Below, piece by piece: positions 37,101-50,704 of a stretch of DNA of 64,000 nucleotides (positions are counted from its first letter, which is position 1; each line of letters begins with the position of its first letter). The position numbers were made by a program, and so were the translations under genes. The notes beneath the pieces are model-generated. The model made no database searches and was not told where the DNA came from. It was given only the letters and a program-made list of their open reading frames with translations. Origin of the DNA: Allomyces macrogynus ATCC 38327 (lineage: Eukaryota > Blastocladiomycota > Blastocladiomycetes > Blastocladiales > Blastocladiaceae); the NCBI GenBank assembly GCA_000151295.1, contig GG745353.1, positions 589,891 through 653,890 of the forward strand, written 5' to 3'.

Positions 37101-37691
37101 TCATCAGGTTGCGGTGGTCGGCGATATTTTGGGTCGAGAACGGGTAGAGCGTGAAGTCGTGCGCGGTCCACGCGTTCATGTAGGTCGACAGCGACCGCTG
37201 CAGCATCTTGAAGAACGGATCGCGCACCGGGTACTTGGCCGACCCGCACAGCGTTGTGTGCTCGAGAATGTGTGGGAGGCCCGTGCTGTCCGTGACGGGC
37301 GTGCGGAAACCGACGCTGTTGAGAGCTGGACGGTTAGCTGATCATTCTGTTGCAGTCGCATCGTTTCACGGCAAGAACCGTACGCAAAGACATTGTTGGG
37401 GTCATCGCGGTCAAAATGCAGGACCTTGGCGCCCGTCTTTTGGTGCGTGAGCTCGGCCAGGTTGATCTTTAGCTCGTCAATGGTCGTCGTCTGTTCAATA
37501 TTGGTCAGCCGTTGGCATTCTGATCACGACGTCTGCAAAAGCAGTCGGACGCGAACCCTGTCCACCACGAATCCATGGTGCTTGGTGCCGACTGCGAGCG
37601 TGTTGGCTGCCGTGGCCAACCCTCGAGATACGCGAAGCGTGCTGGCGATGTCACGGCGGGCCGGTCCTGACCGCTGGAGCATTGACCACAT
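34191..37691 (-). CDS. mitochondrial presequence protease Cym1/PreP (M16C)
   Basis: Zinc metallopeptidase that degrades cleaved targeting peptides in the mitochondrial matrix. Seven exons (37691-37557, 37490-37384, 37315-36621, 36541-35592, 35520-35409, 35345-35020, 34949-34191) give 1,027 aa, close to human PITRM1 (1,037). Exon 1 codes an Arg/Ser/Ala-rich presequence then HGFVVDR. The inverted zinc motif HILEH is in TGLPHILEHTTLCG (about residues 96-100). DPFFKMLQRSLSTYMNAWTA, EGWRLEHQDP and FKGVVYNEMKGA are strongly conserved. The C-terminal half has YLHREVREKGGAYGAG and SYRDPH. Every junction keeps phase. A second in-frame ATG at 37682 is an alternative start. Confidence 0.95.
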
Positions 37692-37930
37692 GTTGAACGG
37701 CTTGAAGAGCGTTCCCGCTCCAATTGCAACGACTTGATCGAAAATCGAAGAGAGGTGGGGTGGCCGCCATCCTTGCTGGCGACAGCGGTTGTTGGCAAAC
37801 GAAGCTGATCAACACGGTCACCTGCTTCGCTCGGCGATTGACACAAGAGCACAAAAATGTTTTCATGAATCGCAAACTACTCACCTCACGGAAAACATCT
37901 TCAACCGGCCGCAACTTGCCGCAAGCAGCC

Positions 37931-38221
37931 ATGTCACCGCTCACGTCGCCGCTGATCCCGTCCACCGCGGCCGACTCGCGCCCAGCCCCGCGCCCGTCGT
38001 TGATCAAGTCGCTCGCGCGCCCGGTTGGCCGCATTCTCGCCATTGCCTTCACGACAACGATTACGCTGCACCTCGTGCACGAAAAGCTTCTTCTGGCTGA
38101 GGATAGGCGGCTGGCCGAGACCCAAGTTGCAGCACTCGAGTTGCAACTCGCGAGCGAGCGCAGCATCGTCGCCAAGCTTCAGTCGCAGGTGCAGATGGAA
38201 GCGGCACCAAGGAGGTCATAA
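37931..38221 (+). CDS. small membrane protein with coiled coil, unknown function
   Basis: An intronless frame of 96 aa from the ATG at 37931 (GCAGCCATG); an upstream in-frame ATG at 37865 would add 22 residues. A Pro/Ser/Ala-rich N-terminus is followed by a single hydrophobic segment, LARPVGRILAIAFTTTITLH, and then a helical, heptad-like stretch (EDRRLAETQVAALELQLASE). One transmembrane helix plus a short coiled coil recalls small mitochondrial inner-membrane or tail-anchored proteins, but no family is recognised. It is divergent from the presequence protease gene, about 240 bases away. The gene could be spurious. Confidence 0.45.
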   Translation: MSPLTSPLIPSTAADSRPAPRPSLIKSLARPVGRILAIAFTTTITLHLVHEKLLLAEDRRLAETQVAALELQLASERSIVAKLQSQVQMEAAPRRS

Positions 38222-38571
38222 ACGTGAAATACCTAGTAAAAACATGATTGTTTGATTTGTCGATGTTGGAACTCCTAAGAGTCATAGGCCGACCGATTTG
38301 GCATGCTGGTGGAACCGTGGATCGTCGAAGTCGTCTTCAGCTCCGCTCGAGGGCTCTGATCGACATGATTTCCGGTGGACAATGCGCACGATGAGCAGGA
38401 AAGCGTCTGGAGTGCCATAAAACTTGTCGGCCATGCATTTAGATTCGACACTATCTCGACAACGCCACTTGCGCCGCATACAACTACTTCCCGGGCGACG
38501 ACCCGCGCGTCCTCCCGACAGAGTCTGCTCCAATCTCCGAGTCGACGACACATCCCCCCCGCCAGTCTTGC
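38222..38571. other. convergent 3' region before the receptor gene
   Basis: No coding potential recognised; probable 3' UTRs of the small membrane protein and of the receptor. A C-run (CCCCCCCC) lies near 38552. Confidence 0.4.
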
Positions 38572-41500
38572 TCAGCGACCTCCTTTGACATCCTTGAACG
38601 GGCTGTCACTGCCCGAGCTTTCCTTGGCCGGACTCGACGGCGCCGACGCGAGCACCGACGACGCCGCGTTCTTCACGAGCGACTGCTTCATCGATGACGG
38701 GCTGCGCGGCATCACCGGAACGCGCTGCAGCGTGTTCCCGCCCGAATTCGACGCGGTCGCAGTCCCAATCTGCTGCTTGCAGTACTTGCATCGCAACGCG
38801 TTCGCCGATCCACTACCCGAGTCGCCCGAATCGGTCGTGTCCGCCCCCGTTGACGACGCCGTGACGCTCCCGGTCAAGACAGTCTCGGGCGGCGGCGCGA
38901 AGATAGAGACCAGCTTGGGGCCGTAGTAGATACCAATCACGCCAAAGTTGGTGAGCGTGATGAGGAGCGACGTGATGATGTAGACGACAAACGGCGAGTC
39001 GAGGACGAGCGCGACGGGTGCGACGACGACGAGCGAAAAGGCAAACAGGTACATGGCAGTCGCAATGTGCGCGCCCTCGTTGAACCGGCTCGTCACGTTG
39101 CGTGTCTTGAACGACAGGACCAGGCCAGCAATCGTGAGCCCGGCGATCGGAATCGTGGCGAGCACGACCCAGTTGACGTTGACGGTGCGCACGACCCACG
39201 CGACGCCGCCGAGGGAGAGCGTGCGTGTCGGGTTCGAGTCGAATACAAACCACAGACCCACGATCACGAATTGCGCAACTTGGACGAGGACGATGAAGCC
39301 GTAGTTTTGCCACTTGTTTGGCTTGAATGATTTGCGCGCGGTGAAAATGCTAAATGCGTGAGTCGGTTCGGTCAGCCGCGAGTCCACCTGAGAGGTAGAG
39401 AAGGGATTCGCTATGCGCACGAATAGATCATGTTCGTCTTGACGACGAGCGCCGAGAAAATCAGGTCGAACCCACTCGAAATCATGGAAGCGACGACCAT
39501 GACCCCTTGGCGCGAGTCGGGCACCCACGATGTGGCAATAATGCCGAGCGAAATCAAAATCGACCCGATCAAAATCGCGATCCCGTACTTCCAGTTGCTC
39601 GCCTTGACGACCTTGTGGCTGCGATGCGTAATCAGCACGCCCATGATGCCGAGCACGGCCACTAGCCCAACCACGTTGATGACCGTCACGGCAATTTTGG
39701 CACCTTGGTCAATCACGCCCGGCGCCGGCAATGGCGGTTCGGCGCTCGCAAAGGACACCAGCACACCGCCACCCGGATTCGACGCGACCCCACTGATAGC
39801 GAGCACGACAGGCAAGGTCGCGGGCGAGCATATCGAGAACCCGGGCACTGTCTGCGATTGGCACGCGGTCGGCGATGCCGACTAGTTGAAGATGACCATG
39901 GCGTGCGAGTGCAAACCCGCTGGCAGCGGCCCGTACCCGGCGTCCTGGTTGGCCACGACCCACTGGTTCGTGTGCATTTTCCAGACCCACGTCGAGTTGA
40001 GACTGCCGCCGGCACCGACGCCGCCCGTGTAGAGCACGCGCTTTTCGTCCAACGTCACGGCACCCACGCGCTCGGCGGCAGGTGGCGCGACGTCACCGCT
40101 TGGAGATACTTGCGTCCAGGTGCGCGTGGTCGTGTCGAGCACGTGCAGTTTCGACGTCGGGTTGCGGTTACCGTCGGTCCCGCCAAACAGCGCGAGCTTG
40201 GTGCCATTCACGGCGGTCATGGCCGCGTGCCGCCGCGCGCCCGGCGCAGTCCCAAACGCTGTGACTTGCGTCCACTGCTCGGTCGTCAAGTCGAGCGCCC
40301 ACAGGTCCGACAAAACCTCGCCCGACGGCGACAGGCCGCCGAACAGGAAGAGCGTGGTCCCAACCGACGCGTACGCCGAGTCGGTGCGATTGCTCGGGGC
40401 CGTAGTCGTCGCGAGCATCGTCCACGTCCTGGTCGCAACGTCGTACCGCCAAGTGTCGGCGTAAATGACCGCGTTGTCGCCCTGGCCGCCAAATACGTAC
40501 ATGAAGCTCGTGCCAGCGCGCTGCGTGACCGCGGCAGCGTGAAACATGCGCCCTGGCGGGATCGCGGACGACGAGGCGGGCGTATCGGCGCGCCAGGTCA
40601 GCGGGTCATAGTCGAGCACGCTCGCGTGCTGCGGGAAATCGCCAATCACGGTTTGCCCACCCCACACGAGCACTTGGTTGCTGGGCAGCACGAGTGCCGA
40701 GTGGCCCTGCAGGCCGTTGGGGACCTTGTTGCGTGCACCAAACGGCGCCACGTCGTACCACGTCTTGGGCGAGTCGGCCGTCAGCGGCTCCATGAAGCCC
40801 GACGGCAGGACCTTGGTGAAGAGCGTGCGGCTGTCGAGGTTGTTGCGGATGACCGTCAGGACCGACGCGCGGCTGTAGAAGGCCGTCGTCGCGCACATGT
40901 CCGTGGCCGTCTTGATGGAGACTGTGACGGACGCGGAGAAGTCTTTTATGGTGGTCGAGTTGAGCGCCGAGAGCCCGACGCCCTCTAGCAGTGGCGGTCA
41001 GAACGATGCGTCAGTGTCAGTGTGCAGTACACTCAACGGCTGGCGAATTAGAAAAGGACGCGTACTCAGCGAGGAGTCTAGCACGAGGTTGTACCCGCCC
41101 AACCGGCCGGCAAGGACGTTATTGATGGCGCTCGCCACGGCCACGTCCACGTTCTTGATGGCCGACCCGAGGAGGTAGTCAATGGCCTGCCGCCCGAGGA
41201 ACGTGGTCTGCGCCTCGTCCGAATCGACACCAATCACAAACGTCTGCTGCTGCGCGGCCGAGAGAATCGCGGCCGAGCCCATACCCCCTATCGCGAGAAA
41301 AAAACGATGATTGGTTTTCAACGCGCGCAAGACCAGTAATTCGAGACGAACGTGCCTCCCGCACCAAAGATCACGTCGACGCCCTGCGCCATGAGCGATC
41401 TTGCGGCCGCTTGGCCAAGCGTCTCGTTGGAGAACGACGGAACGTAGACATTGTAGATCTCGCACGTCGGGCACAGCGACAGCGCACCGTTCAGGTAGCC

Positions 41501-42446
41501 GTTGACGTATTTCTTGACTAAAATCAGTGCGTGGTCAGTCGTTGGTCGCGACCTCCCGCCAGTTTCGCGAGCGAGCCAAACGTACCTGGCGCAATCGGAA
41601 GCCCACCAATGACGCCGATCTTCTTGACTTGACTGAACACAGCGGCCAGGGCGCCAGCGAGAAAACCGGCTTGGTCCTCGGCAAACGTGATCCCTGCATG
41701 GATCAAGGTACACATGAGCACGGGCCCATACCAGGTCGACACCAGGTGGAGAGTACAAACCAGCCATATTCGGGTACGTCTGGGAGGGAACCGAGTCGAT
41801 CAAGACAAAAGACTTGCTCGGGTGGGCCAGCGCCGCCTGCTCCATTGCGTCGGCGCTCAAGAACGTCGTGGAAAAAAAGACATCGTCGCCCGCTATCAAA
41901 CAGCGCCCAATGAGTTGGTGCGAGAGCAATAACAAGAGTGGACGGGCGTGCAATCGCGACGTACTGCTCGTCACGACATTGCTAATCCCGGTCGCGATCG
42001 TCGCCGTGTTACCCGACGACAAGTCGACGTACGACGCGCCGCACGTCACGGACGGGTTGAGGCGCGCGACACTGTTGCACCCATCGATGGCGAGCCGCAG
42101 GAACGGCACCGTGCCTAGGAACATCGAGCATCCGGTCAGTTGACGGCGGATTGGCCCGAACGCGTAGAGGATCGGCGACAAACGTACTCCATGTAGACGG
42201 CGCCTCGCCGAGCACCAAGCGCACGCGGAGGCCGTGCGACACGGCGGCCGAAACAATCAGGGCCACGACGACGGCCAAGACCGACCGCGCCCAATATGAG
42301 CGGTCTGCATCGTGCGAGGACGGTCGTCGCGGTCCACGTGGGCGGGCGAGATTGCAATCCCGATAACACTGTCGAGCGCGCGACTCGGGCACTCGACGGC
42401 AGCATGGATTCGGATCAGGGGACACGTGGGTCCCAAGCTCGACCAT
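38572..42446 (-). CDS. chimeric receptor: BMP-type binding domain, Kelch repeats, class C-like 7TM
   Basis: Predicted plasma-membrane G-protein-coupled receptor. Exons 42446-42188, 42114-41965, 41892-41761, 41693-41586, 41517-41365, 41287-41066, 40984-39421 and 39349-38572 all join in phase. Exon 1 has a hydrophobic signal/anchor (ARSVLAVVVALIVSAAV). Exons 2-6 encode a BMP/PnrA-like periplasmic-binding domain: PSKSFVLIDS, AGITFAEDQAGFLAGALAAV, KKIGVIGGLPIAP, VKKYVNGYLNGA and FVIGVDSDEAQTTFLG. Exon 7 encodes five to six Kelch repeats with GG at strand ends (LVWGGQ, YVFGGQGD, LFLFGGLS, LALFGGTDG, LYTGGVG). Then come seven hydrophobic helices with class C features (ALVVKTNMIYSIFTARKSFK) and a Ser-rich tail. 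An in-frame TAG at 39882-39884 separates Kelch and 7TM parts; a non-canonical 45-base intron (donor GTCATC, acceptor CGCAG) would remove it, giving about 1,106 aa. Exon 5 end is uncertain. Confidence 0.8.
39882..39884 (-). other. in-frame TAG between Kelch and 7TM parts of the receptor
   Basis: The minus-strand frame reads ...HAMVIFN, TAG, SASPTACQSQ... and is otherwise continuous from the Kelch domain into TM1. No ATG precedes TM1 in the downstream frame, so the 7TM part does not look like an independent gene. Confidence 0.85.
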
Positions 42447-43337
42447 GACGGGGTGTGAACTTGAGAATGCGAGTGCGGATCGGGTCGCACGGGGCGGGGC
42501 CGAAACGGCAGACGGTGCAGGGCTGCACGCGCTGAGCTGAGGTTGGAAGTTGGCGCTCAGAGCAGGAATCTTGCGTGAGGAGCTCCGGAAAGGGGTTCAC
42601 GACGAGCGAGAGCATGGGTCGTTCGCCGCGACACCCAACTGTTCTGGCGCGCTGCAGCGCGTGGCCAAGGGTGCACCATGCGGTGTGATCGAACGACGCG
42701 AAGCGCATCGTGTTCAAAGAGCGTGTCTCCCACTTCCCACATCATGCCGGCACGCTTCCGCTTGACGCTTGCTGACGCTGCCTGCAAAGGGGCGCCGCTC
42801 ACGTTGTCTTCGTCTCTGTCCGTCATACTGTTGAGCTCGCGCTGTCGCGTTGACCGGATGGTCGCATCTGAATGCAGCAAGTTGCCAAGTCGATCCTGAT
42901 TGCCGACGTGAACGATTCTGAACGCATGTCCACGACGCGACAGTACCTGCTGCAAGTGCTTCAGCAACAAATTGGCGGACCCTCAAAGCATGCCGCCATC
43001 ACTGGCATTACCGAGGACAACCATCATCCAGACACGATCACAATGGCCGAACTGGCGCCCATGGCTCAAGACAATGCGCCCAACCATCCGCTCCAGCGCC
43101 TGCTGGCTAGCGACCAAGCGCGCTACGCGTCGCGACCAGACCCATCTGCTGCACCAACACCTGCCGATGCCGCACCGACTTGGCCTCAATCGGCGACAAG
43201 TCAAGCAAGAACACAATCTCAGGATGGCCTCTATGGCCTCGACCATGTAGAACTATCAGCGGGCATGACCGGGTTCATGAACGGAGGCGTGTGGGTCCCG
43301 CGACTCGACATCGGCGAAACTGCCCTGGATTCGTCGA
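42447..43337. other. divergent region between receptor and methyltransferase; possible 5' exons
   Basis: An open frame on the + strand (42872-43396) includes AGMTGFMNGGVW, which could be the N-terminal MT segment, but I could not connect it in frame to the methyltransferase exons. Otherwise no element is recognised. Confidence 0.4.
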
Positions 43338-44301
43338 ATGAGGGCACAACAGTTGGTGGAGAGTGTCAACCATTGTTCGCGAGTGCGAGCGCATAGTTTG
43401 TGCCGTTGCGCGTGGAGCCGGGGTGCAGCGTGGGACTCGCGTCTTGGGTTCGTAACGAGCGTGAAGTCGCTGGCCTGCGTTGAGGGTCTCTCCCAACCTG
43501 ACGTGCGTCCATGTTGTCGAATATATTGCGGATACGGGCTTGGCGACCAGTGCTTGCTGCTCGCCACCAAGTTCGGGTGCGACGTGATTGGGCTTGTACG
43601 TTCTTTCACCCTCACCTCCCGTCCGGCGCGCTCCGTGCTCAAGAGGAACGTCATTCTACCCAGACGAAATCGCCTGTGCAAGCCGCCGTTGCTCGCGACC
43701 GCGTCGCCGCGCTCGGTCTCTCGAACCGCGTCGTCTTAGCCGAGGGTGACGCCGTAACGATCGACACGGCATGGCCAGCGCTCGCTCCAAGTCCGGATTG
43801 GGCGCCCGACGTCGTGCTCTCCATCGACTCGGCGTGTGCGTTTCGTCGATCTACTCGTGCCCCCATCATGTCCCCAGCCCGACCTTCCATGCGCCTGTGA
43901 CAGACCACTACCAGACCCGCCCGCGCTTCTTCGCCGCGGCTCACGCGGCGCTCACGTCCTCGCTCTCCTCCTCACCCGCACGGCCAGGCTGGCTCGCGCT
44001 TGCCGACCTGATCGTGCCGAGCACGTTTGCGACGCGCACGCTCTTCTCATGGATCCCCGCGCTCCCCGTTGCCAACCTGGGCCCCATCAACGACGACGTC
44101 TACCACCTGGACCGTGCCGGATTCGAGGCGATCGAGGTGCAGGACGTGACCGATGCCGTGTTCCCCGGGCTCACGGCGTACCTGTGCGCATTCCCCGGCG
44201 CACGGAAATGGCGCGTGGCCGGGTGGATGTGGTGGGCGTTTTGGAAAGCATTGGGTTTGCGGTACGTGATTGTGTCAGCGACGGTCAAGAAGAGTGTTTG
44301 A
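43338..44301 (+). CDS. SAM-dependent methyltransferase (UbiE/small-molecule type), 5' end unresolved
   Basis: Three exons are supported: one ending at 43595, then 43664-43835 and 43904-44301. Joined, they read CGYGLGDQCLLLATKFGCDV (motif I region), IGLTKSPVQAAVARDRVAAL (motif post-I), DVVLSIDSAYHYQTRPRFF (motif II and the YHF-type segment) and a long C-terminal part ending KKSV. The order GDQ, then GLTKSP-Q, then D-AYH is that of UbiE/tocopherol/phosphoethanolamine-like methyltransferases acting on small molecules or lipids. The first exon may begin with RAQQLVESVNHC near 43341, resembling the helix before motif I, but the start codon and any upstream exon were not identified. The usual motif I Asp appears as Tyr (RIYCGYG), so an unseen splice site or divergence is possible. 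Confidence 0.72.
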
Positions 44302-44433
44302 TGGTTTCAATCGTGCAAGAAGAGATTTGAAAGCCCAAAATCAAGTGCACAACCATCAACTTCACCTCAAATGCCGACCCTCTTCAAAGCAAGCAACCAA
44401 GTAATCGAACACTATGAGATTACTCTCCTCGAT

Positions 44434-47346
<2,913 letters not shown>

Positions 47347-47837
47347 GGTGGCGAGCTTGCGGTCGTGGGGTATTGCAGTCGAGGAGAGAGCGAGAATGAG
47401 GCGGATCCGGGCTGTGAGATCAGAGAGTCGACTTGGGCCGTGGGGAAAACAAATCGATGCGGTCGGTGCGCAGCGGGTCGCACGGGTACTGGCGCAGTCG
47501 ATGGAGTGAGAGAGACTTGGCGTCGTCGACGTGGGTTGCGCGGATGGGCGGAAGGGACGGCCCGGTATTTGTATCCGGAGCGGAGGCGGTACGGCGTGCC
47601 GTCGTGTGCGCCGTCGTCCGGGGCCAGATTGGTCGTCGTCGGAAAATCAAACGATGGAAGCGGCGACGAGTTGTGATCAAAACGCGCAATCTCATCTTTC
47701 GGCATGGGCACGACTCGACAAGACACGATCACGTGCAAGGCTGAGTGGGGCTTCACCGCTGTGTGGCGCATCATCCACCGCACGCGTCTCAGTCCTGACG
47801 CATCTGTCTTGTGCAAAAACGGACCCGTCACGGCGAA

Positions 47838-47910
47838 GGCCTCGTGGAGAAATGGTCAACTCGTTGGTTTTCGGCACCAAAGATTGTCGGTTCGAGTCCG
47901 GCCGGGGTCG
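47838..47910 (+). tRNA. tRNA-Arg (anticodon UCG)
   Basis: A 73-base cloverleaf can be folded by hand. The acceptor stem GGCCTCG pairs with CGGGGTC (two wobbles), with G as discriminator. The D stem is GAG/CTC. The anticodon stem TTGGT/ACCAA holds the loop TTTCGGC with TCG at 47871-47873. The variable loop is AGATT. The T stem GTCGG/CCGGC holds the loop TTCGAGT. The box B sequence GGTTCGAGTCC matches the Pol III consensus, and TTTT follows within about ten bases as a terminator. No intron. It reads CGA arginine codons. Confidence 0.92.
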
Positions 47911-47917
47911 CAGACAG

Positions 47918-47921
47918 TTTT
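47918..47921 (+). terminator. Pol III terminator of tRNA-Arg
   Basis: Run of four T on the + strand eight bases after the tRNA discriminator base. Confidence 0.6.
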
Positions 47922-48596
47922 GAGGAATGGAAGACATTTTGTGGTACTTGCTTGTCCTTGTGCGCAGTGCCCTTTGGTCGGCAGCTAGGTGATGACAGGA
48001 AAACACTGCTGGTCGCAACTAAGCTCCAGTCAGCGCACGTGAGTGCAGTGGGGCCGCGCCGCAATGTGAAATGCGCTGTTGCCAACTCTGGTAGCCTGAT
48101 CCTGATCCTGATCGTGTTTGTGAGGGCGTGATCGACCTGGATGGCCGGTTCGAGGCTGGTCAGGGCCGCAAATAGGCAGCCCTGTCCTACAGCATCTTGT
48201 TTCGTGACAGCTGAAAGTCGATCTGCAAAGGTCGTCTGTCTTTGCGCTCGACATTTTGATGCTGTTTTCCATTTCAACACTCCCGTGCACAAGGGTCTTT
48301 GTGCATTGTGACGGACTTGGTCGCGACGTTTCCTTTGTTATCCATGATTCCAAGTGCGCCAGGGCGCCAAGGGCGACAAACCAAGCAGTGGAAAAAAATG
48401 AGACTTGTCAGAGAGCCACAAGACCAACGCCAGAAATCACTAACGACAACTGTCAACCAAACGCAGGGCAGGGTATCAACCCGCCGCAAAACAAAAAGCC
48501 CAGGGAAACCAGACGAACAAAAAGTAACCCAAGAAATGCGACCGATCAGACCGCGATCAAACCCAACCACAACCACCAACAACCCATCCCCACACC

Positions 48597-50704
48597 TCAC
48601 TCGAAATCCGCCAACTCCGGCAACCGGATCGTGCGCACGTCCACGCCATTGTACAGATCGGCCATCGCCGACCGCTCCGGCGCGCCACTGCTACTCGACG
48701 CCTGCGGTGCGGGCGACGACGACGTCGACGGCGCCGCGTCATCATCCGCATTCGCCGCAGCCGCACGCGGCCGGTTCTTGCGGTTCTTGCGCGACACGAC
48801 CGTGAACGCCTCCTCTTCGGGCTGCTCGGGCGCCGGAGCGGGCGCCGGCGCGCGCTTGGGCGACGCCGCACGCTGCTGAGCCTGCTTGCCCTTGGCGGGC
48901 GCGGCGGCGGCGGGCTTGGGTACCGCCGCGACCGACTTGGGCTCAGCCTTGGGTGCAGCGGGCTTGGGCGCCTCTGACTCGGACTCGGTCGCGGTCGTTG
49001 ACGACGTCGCAGCCGGCGCGGCCGGGGCCGGGCCAGCCGTGGCCTTCTTGTTATTCTTCCCCTTCTTGTCGTTCTTCTTCTTGCCGGCCTTGTCCTGAAC
49101 GGCGGGCGCGGGCGCTGCGACAATATCGGCCGTGGTCGCCGCACTCGCGGGTTCCGCTGCGGTCTCGACCTGCGGCGTCGCCGGCAAGTCGACCTCCGAG
49201 TGCACGCGCTTGGTGAGCGGCGTCGTCGTCTGCTCATCAAAGTCGAACCGCTCAGCCTCGAGCCGTTTGCGCTTACGCGCCGCGTCGTCGGCGGTCGGCT
49301 TCTTGGCGTCCGCGGCCGCCGTGGCGGGCGTGGCGGCAGCAGCGGGGGCTGCACCGGCCTTCTTGGGCTTGAGTGGCGACCGCGCCGACGCGAGCGCCTT
49401 GGACCGGGTCGTCGTATCCTCGTTGTCCTCGTCCTCGTCGTCGTCCGCGGGCACGAGCGAGTCCTTCAAGTCGCGGTCAACGTCCGACGAGTACGCAAAC
49501 AGTGCGCCGACTTCCCCGCGGACAACGGCGGTACCAAACGCGGCCAAGATGCACGCCGGTGACAGGTAGAGCAGCGCCGGCTGCGCGGCACGGAACGTGT
49601 GCATGACGACGACGGTCGTGACGAGCCCCGCAATGTAGGCGACGAGGCACGTGGTGAAGTAGGGCGTGGCGAACCCGCACGCTGTGTAGTTGGTGGCCTT
49701 GCGCTTGGCCATCGACAGCAGGTAATTGTGGTAGTCGAACCGCAGGCACAGCGCCACGAAAATGCCCGGGATCACGATATCGCCGAGACCAAGCATGGTG
49801 AACGCGGGCGTGGCCGCGGTAATGTCCTTGGGGAAGAGCATCTTGACGGGCGCGTCAAACTTGCGCGCGACCGAGACCATGACGTCGGTACCAAACACCC
49901 AAAAGATGTCGTAGACAAACAGACCCGCGAGCAGGATCATGCCGGTGCGGAACGAGTCGAGGTCGAGCAGAGTGATGGCCGACATGGCAAATGCCAGACC
50001 CAGCAGGTTGTTGAGCGTCCAGTGCTTGGTGAGCACGTAGACGGCGACAAGAACCACAGCAACGACCGTCGAGAGCAGCGTGAGCCGCGAAAAGGTGACA
50101 AAGAAGAGGCGCAGGCTGTCGTGCTTGGCCGACTTGCGCGACGACGACGAGCCGGAAGTCGACGACGGCTGGCGGTGCAGCGTCAAGTCGTACTTGGTCA
50201 GGTTCCACGCCGTCTCGACAGGGGCCAGGGCCGTGGCAAACAGCGACGCGAGCGCGACAACGCCCATGAGCGCGAAGTAGGCGGTCAAGAGCAGGTTGAC
50301 GTGGGCCGGGTCGAGGAACCGGAAGGTCAGGTAGAGGCCAAAGAGCACGGCAGAGCCCGTGATGGGGAACCAGTAGGCGTCGGCCGACGAGAGCGTCTCC
50401 TTGTCAAAGTGGCCGTCGGTGCGCGAGCGCAGCTGCGGCTTGCCATTCTACATTTTTTTTGTTTGGTAAAGAATGTGTCGTGATCAGCATTTTGCGGGTC
50501 CTGATCAGGGCGGGGGTCGGGTTACTTGGCGCGCCGTTCACGAGATGCGCGCGTGCACCAAGCTCACACACGCGAACGCACCTTGGTCGGGGCTGGCTGG
50601 ATCAGGTCGACCGACTTCCAGGCGCCGGCGTAGATGGGGATCAGCGCGAGCACGAGCATGGCCACGTAGGCCACGTAGAGGCCGGCGTCGTCGCTGCTGG
50701 CCAT
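48597..50704 (-). CDS. signal peptide peptidase (presenilin-type aspartyl protease) with long charged tail
   Basis: Intramembrane protease of the ER that cleaves remnant signal peptides. Exon 1 is 50704-50582 and exon 2 is 50447-48597 (657 aa). About nine hydrophobic segments are visible. The catalytic motifs are LFVYDIFWVFGTDVM (YD) and LGLGDIVIPGIF (GxGD), and the substrate-gate motif is PAL in AAQPALLYLSP. Unlike typical SPPs, which end shortly after the last helix with an ER-retention KKxx, this protein continues about 270 residues: an acidic run (DDDEDEDNED), Lys/Ala/Pro-rich low complexity, and a conserved-looking end (EEAFTVVSRKNRKN ... DVRTIRLPELADFE). The tail is in the same exon and frame. 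Confidence 0.93.

Larger units (their letters stand above)
47347..48596. other. intergenic region holding tRNA-Arg
   Basis: Contains the ARG5,6 promoter, the tRNA gene at 47838-47910 and the signal peptide peptidase 3' UTR. No protein gene is supported. Confidence 0.55.

Noticed and set aside
39411..39848. Separate gene for the 7TM part of the receptor
   Set aside because: The apparent start is a GTG and no ATG precedes TM1, while the frame is continuous with the Kelch exon apart from a single TAG.
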